Source: a virus
Virus record (IMG/VR): IMGVR_UViG_3300044712_001462
Coordinates: 1-64,000 of that record
Length of the DNA stretch: 64,000 nt
Reading direction: 5' to 3' (one strand)
The notes below the pieces were generated by a model, which saw only the letters and a program-made list of their open reading frames with translations, was not told the DNA's origin and ran no database searches. Position 1 is the first letter of the stretch. Each line of letters starts with the position of its first letter. Below, one piece after another: positions 1 through 8,162 of this stretch. The position numbers and the translations under genes were made by a program.

Positions 1-441
1 GAAACCACTCATCCAGTAATGCAACTTGCCTTTCATGAACGTGCTGTTGGACAGAAAGATGGCTGCCACATCCTTCTCAGCGGCTCGTTTCGCTTCGTTG
101 TGCGCGTCCACTGAATACTGTGTCAACAGCACGTTAGGCAACGGAGCTTTACTACTATCCGCCGCCAGATCAAACACCGCCCGCGTATGCAGATAAGGAT
201 TCAAGTGGTGTTTCAGTTGAAACGCAGCCACCTTCTCCCATACGCAGACATAGTTTCTTCCACGATGCGAGCCGCCATCCCATCTGGGACCCGGCTTGTA
301 CTTCGTCTGATCATTCTTCCGGTAGCCCCACATGGTGCGTTGATGGATGTACGCAGCTCGAGCCAGACCCGCTGAACTCGAGACCATCTGTTGTGCTAAC
401 CAGTCTTCACGCTTAAGCGGCTTCGTCGTCGGTAGCACCAT
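1..441 (-). CDS. Unknown protein, C-terminus beyond window edge
   Basis: An open frame of 147 codons runs from an ATG at 439-441 to the window edge without a stop, so the gene is cut by the boundary. The ATG lies inside the last codons of the helicase gene upstream (29-base overlap), with a purine-rich GGGAAACAGAAGA before it. The product is basic and aromatic in its first half (W, Y, K and R rich around residues 30-65). I recognise no family. Operon position suggests a role with the helicase and SbcCD-like genes, which is inference only. Confidence 0.7.
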   Translation of the reverse strand, partial: MVLPTTKPLKREDWLAQQMVSSSAGLARAAYIHQRTMWGYRKNDQTKYKPGPRWDGGSHRGRNYVCVWEKVAAFQLKHHLNPYLHTRAVFDLAADSSKAPLPNVLLTQYSVDAHNEAKRAAEKDVAAIFLSNSTFMKGKLHYWMSGF

Positions 442-1912
442 TCTTCTGTTTCCCGTGTTTGAGCTGGGTCCAACCCTTCTTCTTGTAATCCGCTAATCGC
501 TGAAGCGACTTGCGTTTGAAAGAAGCATCGAACTCGTCCATGTAATCAATCAACAAACCGTACTGCTTGCCGTCGTTTAAACGAGAAAGCCGACCCGGGA
601 TCTGCGTGTCGGCTATCGCACTACTACTAGCATCCGCTCGGATCAGCACTTGCAAATGATGAAAATTCACACCGCGGTTCCACACCGTGGTAGCAATCAC
701 CTTGCGTAACGTACCTGCCTCAAATGCGCGTTTGTTCTCAAACAACTCAGTCGCAGTGATCGGTTCCATCTCTTGCGGAATCAACCCTCGCAACTTGTAG
801 TCATCAAGACTCTCTTTATGCATGTCATTGGGCGCATAGCACAAGGTGAATTCAGGCAAGTGCTTTTTCAGATAACAGGCATGCTCCAGCGTCTCCACCG
901 TGATGAGCACCTGGTCTTTCGGATGCTTCCGGGCATCTTCAGCAATCATGGCGTTACGGTGATTGTTCCGCCAAATACCAAACTTCTTGCGGAACACTCC
1001 ATCCATCCCCGCCGCGGGATTATTCCGCATCATGACCTCTCGCCAATGCACTTGGATGGGAACGATCATGTCGTTCTTCACACCCTCCTCGTACGTCAGC
1101 TTGGTAATGAGCGGACCAAAGATCCCTTCCAGCTCAAAGTCTGCGCCATCAAACCGGTCATTGAAGTTGGCACTCAGACCAAACATTCGCGAATACTCAA
1201 AACGCGCAAACTTCTCAAACATCACATCCGTGGCTAACTCGTGATGCTCATCTGCCAAGAAGATGTCAGTCGTCATGGGATCAATGTGTTGCAGCGATCC
1301 AGAAGAAACACACGTCACGCGGCAACCCATTTGCTTGGAGGAGCCGTTGACTAACCCCACGTCCGGTAAGTGTTTACTAAGACGCGTGTAATGCTCGTTG
1401 AGCACAGACAGGTGCTTTGTACAGATCACAATGCGTGCTCTGGGTAGCACCAAACAGAGAGGCACCATCAACCAACTCTTACCAGCACCCGTAGCCCACC
1501 ATACTTGACCCCTCTGATGGGCTAGCAGACACTCAAGCGTTTCGCGTTGACGGTGCCGCCAATCAAAGCCTTCCGCGTTATCCCAGTTTGGCACAAAGAC
1601 ACTGGCGCGACGTTCTGGCTCGAGATCTTTGATATTCGGCGTATAACCGTTTTGTTTCAAAACATCCGTGATGCGCTGTAAAAATCCCGCATTCGTGCGC
1701 AGCTGTGGTTCTTTGTCCACCGTGAGGGTGTCGAAGCAACGTACGACACTAATCTCCATGGTCCGGCCCTGAGCGGCATCACGCTCTTTTTTAGTCATCA
1801 GCTGCTTACGTCGCTCATACGTCAACGTACGTTTCAACAGATCCGCTAACTCACCTTTGACGTTACGAATGCGCAGCAAATTACGCTGCTTATAGATCGT
1901 CACCGTGCTCAT
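413..1912 (-). CDS. SF2 DNA/RNA helicase (UvsW-like)
   Basis: A 499-residue superfamily 2 helicase. Motif I is ATGAGKS at about 140-146, motif II is DEHH at about 221-224, and the motif VI-like QIPGRLSR lies near 455. The layout (an N-terminal domain of about 120 residues before motif I) resembles the phage T4 UvsW type, which unwinds branched recombination intermediates; the exact role here is inferred. The ATG at 1912 follows GGGAG with good spacing, so the ATG 12 bases upstream is less likely. It sits downstream of the SbcCD-like genes in the same operon. Confidence 0.9.
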   Translation of the reverse strand: MSTVTIYKQRNLLRIRNVKGELADLLKRTLTYERRKQLMTKKERDAAQGRTMEISVVRCFDTLTVDKEPQLRTNAGFLQRITDVLKQNGYTPNIKDLEPERRASVFVPNWDNAEGFDWRHRQRETLECLLAHQRGQVWWATGAGKSWLMVPLCLVLPRARIVICTKHLSVLNEHYTRLSKHLPDVGLVNGSSKQMGCRVTCVSSGSLQHIDPMTTDIFLADEHHELATDVMFEKFARFEYSRMFGLSANFNDRFDGADFELEGIFGPLITKLTYEEGVKNDMIVPIQVHWREVMMRNNPAAGMDGVFRKKFGIWRNNHRNAMIAEDARKHPKDQVLITVETLEHACYLKKHLPEFTLCYAPNDMHKESLDDYKLRGLIPQEMEPITATELFENKRAFEAGTLRKVIATTVWNRGVNFHHLQVLIRADASSSAIADTQIPGRLSRLNDGKQYGLLIDYMDEFDASFKRKSLQRLADYKKKGWTQLKHGKQKNGATDDEAA

Positions 1913-1953
1913 AGAAACTCCCACAGGTCAGCACGAATAGAAGCGCGACATTC

Positions 1954-1976
1954 AGTTGTAAGCCAAAGCTACAACT
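1954..1976. other. Hairpin between the 164-residue gene and the helicase
   Basis: AGTTGTA and GC pair with GC and TACAACT around a CAAA loop, with one bulged A: nine base pairs in a short gap. There is no T-tract on either strand, so it is not a classical terminator. It could be an RNA processing or stability element. Confidence 0.35.
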
Positions 1977-1981
1977 TGACG

Positions 1982-2476
1982 CTATTGCAGAGAGCGTCGG
2001 TCACGCGGCGTGATAGAAACCACGCGAAAGAAACCGAATTTGCGCGGGCCAAAGGGACTAATTCCCTTATACCGACCCACCAAATCCATCAACTTCCAGA
2101 AGTCTTCCAGAGGGATGGATTGCGGAACAACACAGTTTACGCTGATTATGTCCCCAGGGAAAAACGCTTCGTGCAGAATCCAGCGATCGCGCTCAAGATA
2201 GCGCCGATACAAAAACTCTGGATCCGTGCGCGTTTGGCCGTCAATAATGACATCGAAATGCACATTCTTCACGGCCCGATGGTGTTTACCCATAATCGTC
2301 GCGGCAAACACCAAGCTGGATTGCCACCAACTGGCTTCAAAACGAATCAGCCCGTCCGGAGTCCGTGGCATGTAATAACAGGGCCACGACCTGCCATCTG
2401 GAGTCGAGGGCGTCTTTCTTCGCACATCCCCCAAGCACTCCTTCGTGAATCGAATTGAGACCGTTAGTTCAATCAT
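1982..2476 (-). CDS. Unknown protein, 164 residues
   Basis: No family recognised. A mixed alpha/beta protein rich in aromatic residues, with no signal peptide or membrane segment. The second half has a conserved-looking LYRRYLERDRW helix and a PFGPRKFGFF segment near the C-terminus. It lies between the 322-residue gene (11 bases away) and the helicase in the recombination operon, so it may act in the same process; that is inference from position only. Confidence 0.75.
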   Translation of the reverse strand: MIELTVSIRFTKECLGDVRRKTPSTPDGRSWPCYYMPRTPDGLIRFEASWWQSSLVFAATIMGKHHRAVKNVHFDVIIDGQTRTDPEFLYRRYLERDRWILHEAFFPGDIISVNCVVPQSIPLEDFWKLMDLVGRYKGISPFGPRKFGFFRVVSITPRDRRSLQ

Positions 2477-2487
2477 CCATGACTCAT

Positions 2488-3456
2488 TTACGCCCGATTA
2501 CGTAGTTCCTCACAATGGGACCGATAAGCCTGCGCCACCGTCCCATCCTGATCCACGTTCGCCACGTCCATTCCTTTGCGCACAAAGAAATACTCAGGCA
2601 CAAACAGCTCCTGAGGTGACATGGCGTCGAGCCACACTTCCCGCAAAAACAACACAAACCACGAAGAGGCCCGCAGAGTACCCCTAATAGGATCATCTAT
2701 TTCCAGGTACCGACGCCAGACAAGATTGCCTGGAAGATCCAATTCGGGATAAGCCGGAGCCTCCCGCTTCGAATCCGTCCAGGCGTCAATGAGATTCCAG
2801 GTCCTCGAGGAAGCCTGACCGTATTGCTCCAAGACACTCACATCTCGGTGCCAAACCTTAGAGACAATCGGCGTTCGTAACCCAAGATAGCTGCGCAACT
2901 TAGCAGTGCGTCCAGGACGCGCTAGATCCACATACCATCTGGGGTCCACAATATGCGCCAGCAGCATCTCCATATCGACCCGGCTGTACTGCTGGAGAAA
3001 AGACACCGCCGCATAAGCCGGATGCTTCTCCAGCAAACCTTCTCGGTCTGTCCCGTAGAATACGGAGTTCACCAGCGCATACACCGTCATGTCGTGTCCG
3101 GTGGCCTTGTGCCAGCCACCCAGACACGCATTCAAACCATCTAGCCGGTCCATGCCTTCCAGCACTTCTCCCGGCTCCGTCTGGTACAGCGTTCGGCAGA
3201 ACAACGGAGTACCAATTTCCAATTTCTCTAAACACCCAGCTGCTTGTAACACCCGTCCGAGTTCAATAATCAAACCCGCATTACAAGGCAAACCTAGTAA
3301 ACGTACCTTCTCCGCCTTGGTGCACAACTCATCTGCAGCAAACGCATCAGCGCGTAGATTTGAAGATTTCGCCTTCCCTTTCCCATCCGCGAACCATACC
3401 ACGCCAGAGCTGTCCGCATAGGTACGAAGCTCTTTAACGTGTTTTCCTAGAAGCAT
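2488..3456 (-). CDS. Unknown protein, 322 residues, in recombination operon
   Basis: No family recognised. It starts at an ATG with AAGGCGGA upstream, and its first base is the last base of the SbcC-like stop codon, so the two are almost certainly translated together. Visible features are a Lys/Ser-rich stretch near residue 30 and a C-terminal half rich in Trp, Tyr and Leu; there are no nucleotide-binding loops. The position immediately after the SbcC/SbcD-like pair suggests an accessory factor of that complex or a replication clamp-loading or primosome protein, but I cannot distinguish these. Confidence 0.75.
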   Translation of the reverse strand: MLLGKHVKELRTYADSSGVVWFADGKGKAKSSNLRADAFAADELCTKAEKVRLLGLPCNAGLIIELGRVLQAAGCLEKLEIGTPLFCRTLYQTEPGEVLEGMDRLDGLNACLGGWHKATGHDMTVYALVNSVFYGTDREGLLEKHPAYAAVSFLQQYSRVDMEMLLAHIVDPRWYVDLARPGRTAKLRSYLGLRTPIVSKVWHRDVSVLEQYGQASSRTWNLIDAWTDSKREAPAYPELDLPGNLVWRRYLEIDDPIRGTLRASSWFVLFLREVWLDAMSPQELFVPEYFFVRKGMDVANVDQDGTVAQAYRSHCEELRNRA

Positions 3457-5570
3457 TAATTCCGCCTTATTTCAATTTTGTTGTCAAAGACTCGCTCAAG
3501 TCGATGATCATGTGTGATGATGATTACTTGCTGACCTTTTTCCCTGGTCACCTCGGAAACATGTTCCAACATGTCCACGAGACATTCAATATTGTCGCCG
3601 TCCAAGCCTGCCGTGGGTTCATCGAGAACCATCAAACCTACCTGTCCTGCGACCGAAAATCGGAAAGCAATCCCAAGGATTACCTTCTCACCACCCGATA
3701 GACGAGCGGCTTCCTCAACATACCCTCTCGGCTTATGCGCCATAAATGTCAGCTTGTCCTCCACGCTCACGCGGAAAGGACCGTTAAACAGCTCGAGTGT
3801 CTCATTGACACTATCCACCATGCCCTCCACTCTCGTCTGCGTGACGATGCGGGGAAGGGCCTCTCGGTGGAACACATCGCGCCACAGCGCCAAATCCGAC
3901 AGCCAGAGCTGAGCAGATTGTGTTCTCGCTATTAGAGTCGTGATGCGCTGAATGCCAGACTTATATTCATCCACCAGCTTCGAAGCTACCGAAAGAGCCG
4001 ACTTGTGCTTCCACAGATCCTGAGAAACCTGCTTGTGGACAGCGATCGCGTTAACAGCAGCCTCGTAGTCCTTCTCGCTGACCTTCAACTTGACGATCTG
4101 GCCACCTAGCGTCTTTACCTGGCGCTCCAGCTCGGCCGCACTACCTTCCTCCTGGGCAATCAACTTACGCGCTGTATTGCACTGCAGCTCCAGATCTTCG
4201 ACATACTGGATCGCTTCCTGCAGCTCGGCGTTAGCTGTACCCACATCCGCGGCGTTGATTTCTTCATCTACCTCTACAGGCGGGGGCAACTTAGCCAGAG
4301 CCAAGCGTGCTGATTCCATCTCCGCGTTATAAGCTTTGAGCTGTTTCTCGTAATCTGCGAGAGCCCGCTCGTAACCGTCAGAGATGCGATACTGCTTAAT
4401 CACCGCGTCATACTCGGCCTGCAGACGCTTCATCTCTTTGGTCCAGTGCTCAACACCGTTCTCCATATCGGATACCAGTGTTCCACACGTCGGACACTCC
4501 GAGACGCCGCCCTCCTCAAACACAGCGACCCGTTTCGCCAACACCTTCTTCTGGGTGTCAAGATCCCCCGCTCGAGATGCTAGTGCCTTGCTGTGCACGT
4601 ACTCGGGCGGCTCATCAATAACCGTAGGTGCTTTTTTCAGAAGTACGGCCTCGTACTTCTGACGCTGGACATCAAATTTCCTGTTAGCCTGCTGTTCGTC
4701 ATACTTGGCTTTCAGGGCCTTATATTCGGGCTGAAGCTTCGTATCAACCGCCTCACGAGCAGGCTCATACTCATCATCAAGCGCACGCAGCTTCGCGTAG
4801 AGTTTAATAATCTTCCCAGCCACCAGTGCTTGGCGTTCCTGAGCCTTCTCCAGATCCTGCAACAAGCGCTGGCGCATACCCCAGTCAGTCACCTGCTTCT
4901 CGGCTGCTTCCAGATCCTCGGGACTGAGGACGAACGTCTCCAGCTCCTTGATCTTCTCCTGTGCCGCAGCCATGCGCTTCTTCTGTTCTTTGATCTTCTC
5001 TTTCAGCTCATCGCGGTTGTCATCCACCTGGGAAGCCAACCCCTGATCCGCGGAGATCTGCTTACCCAGCATCGACCAGATCTGCTCAGCCCGATCGACA
5101 CCACAGAGCTTAGCGAAACTCTTTTGGCGCTCCGCGGGGTCTGATACCAGAATCGAGAAGGTGCTCCACTGCTGGACAAACATAAAGTTCTCGATGACGT
5201 GACGGTCGATGCCGATAAACTTTGTCAGCTCGTCAGAGATCTCATTCGCCTTCGACCACTTCTTGTCACCGATTACCAGCTTCTGGGAGGCCGGACGGAG
5301 CCCTCGCGTAATCGAGAAAGGGATTCCATCGTGCTCCCACTCCGTCACAATCTTCGACACCGCGTCCTCTGGAGCATCGTGTCGAATGTTAGCCTCTTTC
5401 TTACCTGGGTTGACTCCGAAGTCACCCGTCAGAGAGGCTTGGATCATATTTACAGCATTACTTTTTCCAGAACCATTCGGTGCGGTGATACCCGTAATGC
5501 CGGGCTCAAACTCTAAATATAGCTTCTCATGCTGACAAACATTCGTCAGATCTACCGACTTAAGCCGCAT
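3456..5570 (-). CDS. SbcC/Rad50-like (T4 gp46-type) recombination ATPase subunit
   Basis: A 704-residue SMC-like ATPase. Walker A PNGSGKS is at about residues 31-37. A long coiled coil is interrupted by a zinc hook CPTC near residue 358. The ABC signature LSGGEK is near 621, and Walker B with the following aspartate loop (VLDEPTAGLD) near 640. These are the diagnostic parts of SbcC/Rad50/gp46, which with its nuclease partner resects or trims DNA ends for recombination-dependent replication. It starts with ATG preceded by GGAGGAAGCGG, and overlaps the SbcD-like gene by 11 bases, typical of coupled translation of the two subunits. Confidence 0.95.
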   Translation of the reverse strand: MRLKSVDLTNVCQHEKLYLEFEPGITGITAPNGSGKSNAVNMIQASLTGDFGVNPGKKEANIRHDAPEDAVSKIVTEWEHDGIPFSITRGLRPASQKLVIGDKKWSKANEISDELTKFIGIDRHVIENFMFVQQWSTFSILVSDPAERQKSFAKLCGVDRAEQIWSMLGKQISADQGLASQVDDNRDELKEKIKEQKKRMAAAQEKIKELETFVLSPEDLEAAEKQVTDWGMRQRLLQDLEKAQERQALVAGKIIKLYAKLRALDDEYEPAREAVDTKLQPEYKALKAKYDEQQANRKFDVQRQKYEAVLLKKAPTVIDEPPEYVHSKALASRAGDLDTQKKVLAKRVAVFEEGGVSECPTCGTLVSDMENGVEHWTKEMKRLQAEYDAVIKQYRISDGYERALADYEKQLKAYNAEMESARLALAKLPPPVEVDEEINAADVGTANAELQEAIQYVEDLELQCNTARKLIAQEEGSAAELERQVKTLGGQIVKLKVSEKDYEAAVNAIAVHKQVSQDLWKHKSALSVASKLVDEYKSGIQRITTLIARTQSAQLWLSDLALWRDVFHREALPRIVTQTRVEGMVDSVNETLELFNGPFRVSVEDKLTFMAHKPRGYVEEAARLSGGEKVILGIAFRFSVAGQVGLMVLDEPTAGLDGDNIECLVDMLEHVSEVTREKGQQVIIITHDHRLERVFDNKIEIRRN

Positions 5571-6702
5571 CCGCTTCCTCCACCGTTAACCGCTCCTGTC
5601 GCAACATCTGCAACTCAGCAGCAGGATCTTTACTCTCCAGCAAACGATATAGCACCTGGTAGTGCTCATTATCCTCTGGCACCAGCAGCTTCAAGCAGCC
5701 TGCCAGACCGGCCTCAATCACGCGCTCGCGTTCTTCCCGCTCCAGAGAGATGGCCTCGTCTTCCGACTCGCGGACCAACAACTTCGGGAACAGAAAAGCC
5801 GTATTACCTACCGCATCCTGCACGCGCCGCAAAGCCCCTTCCACGTTGTCGTAGAACTTCAACCAGAGCATGGGCTTCTGCAGATGACCGGGTAACTCGT
5901 CGACGTCCAGACCGCTCAGCCGATCCTTCCACGTATCCACAAACTGCTCGAGATCGTCATCATCCGCGATCGTCTCGGTAATAACCGGTCGCGTCGGAAT
6001 CTCATGATGCGTCCAGCTGCCGTCTTCACGCAACAAGTAGTAATACTTCTTCGTGGGTTCATCGATCTTCCGCATATTCGTCGAGCCCGGTGAGTACACC
6101 GTCAGATCCTGACCCGACTCACCAATCAGCTTCAACACCTTGCGTTCGTGATAGTCACCAGTGAAAACCGTCTTGGCATACGGGATCTGGGTAAAACTAC
6201 CCTCACAGGGACGAAGGGCCCCCATAAGCTCCATCCAGACCTGGTGACAGACAAACAAATCGCAGTTCGACGGGATCGCCTTCAACTTCGACGCCAACTT
6301 GTCTCCCGGAGTCCAGTCCAAGCCGTACATCAGCATACCGTTTGGCAACTCCACGGCTTTCTCGTTCAAGTGAACAGGACAGCTGTGCGCGCTGATCGGC
6401 CAGGGCGGATCCGCCATGCAGTGTTGACCCTGGATAAAATACAGATCCAGGCCTTTGTCGCACACTGCTGCGGCTTGCTCCCGAAAGAAACGGATCACCT
6501 CAGAAGGAGGCTTCCGTACATCGAAGACATCGCCTGCCAGACAAATGAAAGATACCGATTCTGCCTCGGTCACTAAATACTCAAACGCCCACATGGCGTC
6601 CCCGCGGAGCTCAGGTTTCGAGCTCCACGCGTTAACATCTAGATGAGTGTCGGCACAGAATAGGCCGACCGGCTGAGCTAGCCGTTTAAGAAGTTTGCTC
6701 AC
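5560..6702 (-). CDS. SbcD/Mre11-like (T4 gp47-type) nuclease subunit
   Basis: A 380-residue calcineurin-like phosphoesterase paired with the SbcC-like gene. Phosphoesterase motifs in order: D18-x-H20, G57-D58-x-x-D61, a motif III reading GQHC at 92-95 where the family has GNHD, H153, and GDYH at 182-185 where the family usually has GHxH. The distal PGSTN segment is also typical of Mre11/SbcD. The start is GTG in the GAGTGAGTGAG junction with the upstream gene (4-base overlap). The metal-ligand Asn is replaced by Gln and the next Asp by Cys, so catalysis may be altered. Confidence 0.9.
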   Translation of the reverse strand: MSKLLKRLAQPVGLFCADTHLDVNAWSSKPELRGDAMWAFEYLVTEAESVSFICLAGDVFDVRKPPSEVIRFFREQAAAVCDKGLDLYFIQGQHCMADPPWPISAHSCPVHLNEKAVELPNGMLMYGLDWTPGDKLASKLKAIPSNCDLFVCHQVWMELMGALRPCEGSFTQIPYAKTVFTGDYHERKVLKLIGESGQDLTVYSPGSTNMRKIDEPTKKYYYLLREDGSWTHHEIPTRPVITETIADDDDLEQFVDTWKDRLSGLDVDELPGHLQKPMLWLKFYDNVEGALRRVQDAVGNTAFLFPKLLVRESEDEAISLEREERERVIEAGLAGCLKLLVPEDNEHYQVLYRLLESKDPAAELQMLRQERLTVEEADAA

Positions 6703-6959
6703 TCACTCTCCCAGGGTAATTCCACTTCAGGAAATGCACTCCGCAACACATTCCGAATCAATCGCTCCGCCACTACCAACTTCTCTTCCGCTTCCCTCAC
6801 GTTCTCAATCACAGGACCACCAGTTACACCTAACACCGGTAACTGGTCAGCCTGCAGCGCATGCACGTCCCTGCGTGTAGCCCCCACCATGATTAAAATG
6901 CTCAGCAGCTGAGTCCTGTCCAACTTCGGCATGGTTAGCCGATTCTCCGCGTCGGACAT
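6699..6959 (-). CDS. Unknown small protein, first gene of recombination operon
   Basis: An 86-residue protein with an ATG preceded by GCGAGGAG at good spacing. It is largely helical and acidic, with Glu-rich amphipathic segments from residue 50 on. No family recognised. It is the promoter-proximal gene before the SbcD-like gene and overlaps it by four bases, so it is probably co-translated with the nuclease complex. Its leader carries an 11-bp perfect inverted repeat. Confidence 0.75.
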   Translation of the reverse strand: MSDAENRLTMPKLDRTQLLSILIMVGATRRDVHALQADQLPVLGVTGGPVIENVREAEEKLVVAERLIRNVLRSAFPEVELPWESE

Positions 6960-6978
6960 TACTACTCCTCGCTAGAGA

Positions 6979-7014
6979 AGAGTCAGCCCTGAACTCCGGT
7001 GCCGGGCTGACTCT
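6979..7014. other. Perfect 11-bp inverted repeat in operon leader
   Basis: AGAGTCAGCCC (6979-6989) and GGGCTGACTCT (7004-7014) are exact reverse complements separated by 14 bases. It lies 20 bases before the first gene of the recombination operon, downstream of the candidate promoter, and has no T-tract. It could be an operator for a dimeric regulator, or an RNA hairpin controlling translation or stability. Confidence 0.7.
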
Positions 7015-7071
7015 ACAGATAAGACACTGTGCGCTCCATTCAGCAACTCTACGCTATTTTCACATAACTGT

Positions 7072-7100
7072 AATTGTTAATTCTTCGTAACGTTCGTCAA
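7072..7100 (-). promoter_or_regulatory. Candidate sigma70-type promoter of recombination operon
   Basis: On the minus strand TTGACG (7095-7100) is followed after 17 bases by ACAATT (7072-7077). This gives five of six matches to the -35 consensus and four of six to the -10 consensus. It sits between a strong terminator and the first gene of the operon, where a promoter is needed. Confidence 0.45.
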
Positions 7101-7121
7101 TCAACCACATGAGGGGTTTTT

Positions 7122-7157
7122 GAAAAAAACAGAAGACCGGCCGAGGGCACCGGTCTT
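7122..7157 (-). terminator. Rho-independent terminator after the acidic-protein gene
   Basis: Reading the minus strand, AAGACCGG pairs with CCGGTCTT (8 bp, 9-base loop) and is followed within two bases by seven T residues. It lies 24 bases past the stop codon of the 256-residue gene and closes the CsrA/alpha-CTD transcription unit. Confidence 0.85.
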
Positions 7158-7181
7158 CATTCGCGCGGGGCTGTCATTCGA

Positions 7182-7952
7182 TTAGGCCGACTGCTCAATC
7201 GCCTCTTTGATCTTCTTGCGTAACTGCTTCTCGTTTGTCTTGCTGCTGTAAACGACCCCCAGCTCGTCTGCAATCACCACCAAATCTTCCAGGGCGTAGG
7301 AATCGATGTCCAGCTCACTGAAGTCAACACCTTCCTCGTCCGCGTCACCCTCTACTTCGGAATCTTCGGCAGCATCAGATTCTTCGTCATCTTCGTACTC
7401 GAAGTCTCCTTCTTCGCCTTCATCCGTATCGTCGACTTCTTCAGCCGCTTCCTTCGTTTCAAACGGAACAGTTTCTGCCTCCTCGTTGTCTTCCTCTTCA
7501 CTGGCTGGCTCGTCGTCTGCGGTTGCATCAAGCACACAATCAACCTCCGCTACAGAACTATCCACGGATGCCACTTCTTCGTCAACGTCTGCTTTGATCT
7601 CTTCTTGCCGCGCCTTAACCAGGTTACCGAACTCCGGCGTGGCCACAAACTCCACTGGGTTGCCGTCGGCATCGCCTAGCATCAACATTGCGTGCGCTGA
7701 CGTCAGTATGCTGCTGACAAGCCCCTGAAACATCTCAAAATTCGTGTGACAACTAGTCACATTGGTGTTGTACAAGACAGGTTGCGGATTGTTCTCGTCT
7801 AGGTCGTACCCCACGCGCATAATCCGCCCAAATGCTCGCGCAGTCAGGGGCCCCGAGAACAACACATCCTTCACGAACGGAACCATTCCGCAACCAGGCA
7901 CGTTCGCAGCATCCAACGTAATGACCGTCTTCTTCACTTCTTTCTTCGCCAT
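7182..7952 (-). CDS. Acidic protein with possible Rho-N/SAP-like C-terminus
   Basis: A 256-residue protein in three parts. Residues 1-110 form a compact domain with no recognised family. Residues 120-205 are extremely acidic (long Asp/Glu runs) and probably disordered. Residues 207-256 (FSELDIDSYALEDLVVIADE onward, ending in a KQLRKKIKEAI helix) resemble the small helical Rho-N/SAP/HeH fold that binds nucleic acid. It is the last gene of the CsrA/alpha-CTD unit and is followed by a strong terminator. A nucleic-acid-binding or scaffold role is inference. Confidence 0.8.
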   Translation of the reverse strand: MAKKEVKKTVITLDAANVPGCGMVPFVKDVLFSGPLTARAFGRIMRVGYDLDENNPQPVLYNTNVTSCHTNFEMFQGLVSSILTSAHAMLMLGDADGNPVEFVATPEFGNLVKARQEEIKADVDEEVASVDSSVAEVDCVLDATADDEPASEEEDNEEAETVPFETKEAAEEVDDTDEGEEGDFEYEDDEESDAAEDSEVEGDADEEGVDFSELDIDSYALEDLVVIADELGVVYSSKTNEKQLRKKIKEAIEQSA

Positions 7953-7957
7953 ACTCT

Positions 7958-8146
7958 TTAGTTCTCCTGCTCAACAGACTTCAGTTTTGGATCTACAATG
8001 TTTTCTAACTCTGTCCGCAGCACACGTATGTGCTTCGGAGCCACAATCCCTAGCCGCACCCGACCGTTGTTGCACTGAATAGGCACAATCAGAATGTCGT
8101 CACCAATGCGAATTGATTCATTTGTCCTCCGTGTGATACACAACAT
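7958..8146 (-). CDS. csrA: CsrA/RsmA-family translational regulator
   Basis: The 62-residue product matches CsrA in length and along its whole sequence. It has the N-terminal strand MLCITRRTNESIRIGDD, a central RVRLGIVAPK segment, and the strand containing R44 (VLR), the residue that contacts the GGA motif in E. coli CsrA. CsrA dimers bind GGA-containing hairpins near ribosome binding sites and repress or stabilise mRNAs. The ATG is preceded by AAGGAATGGA. The gene lies six bases before the acidic-protein gene and directly after the alpha-CTD-like gene, so phage control of host gene expression is a reasonable inference. Confidence 0.93.
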   Translation of the reverse strand: MLCITRRTNESIRIGDDILIVPIQCNNGRVRLGIVAPKHIRVLRTELENIVDPKLKSVEQEN

Positions 8147-8162
8147 ATTCCATTCCTTTGGG

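Noticed and set aside
7306-7728. 140-codon Ser-rich frame on the plus strand
   Set aside because: It is the antisense image of the acidic Asp/Glu codons and has no ribosome site.
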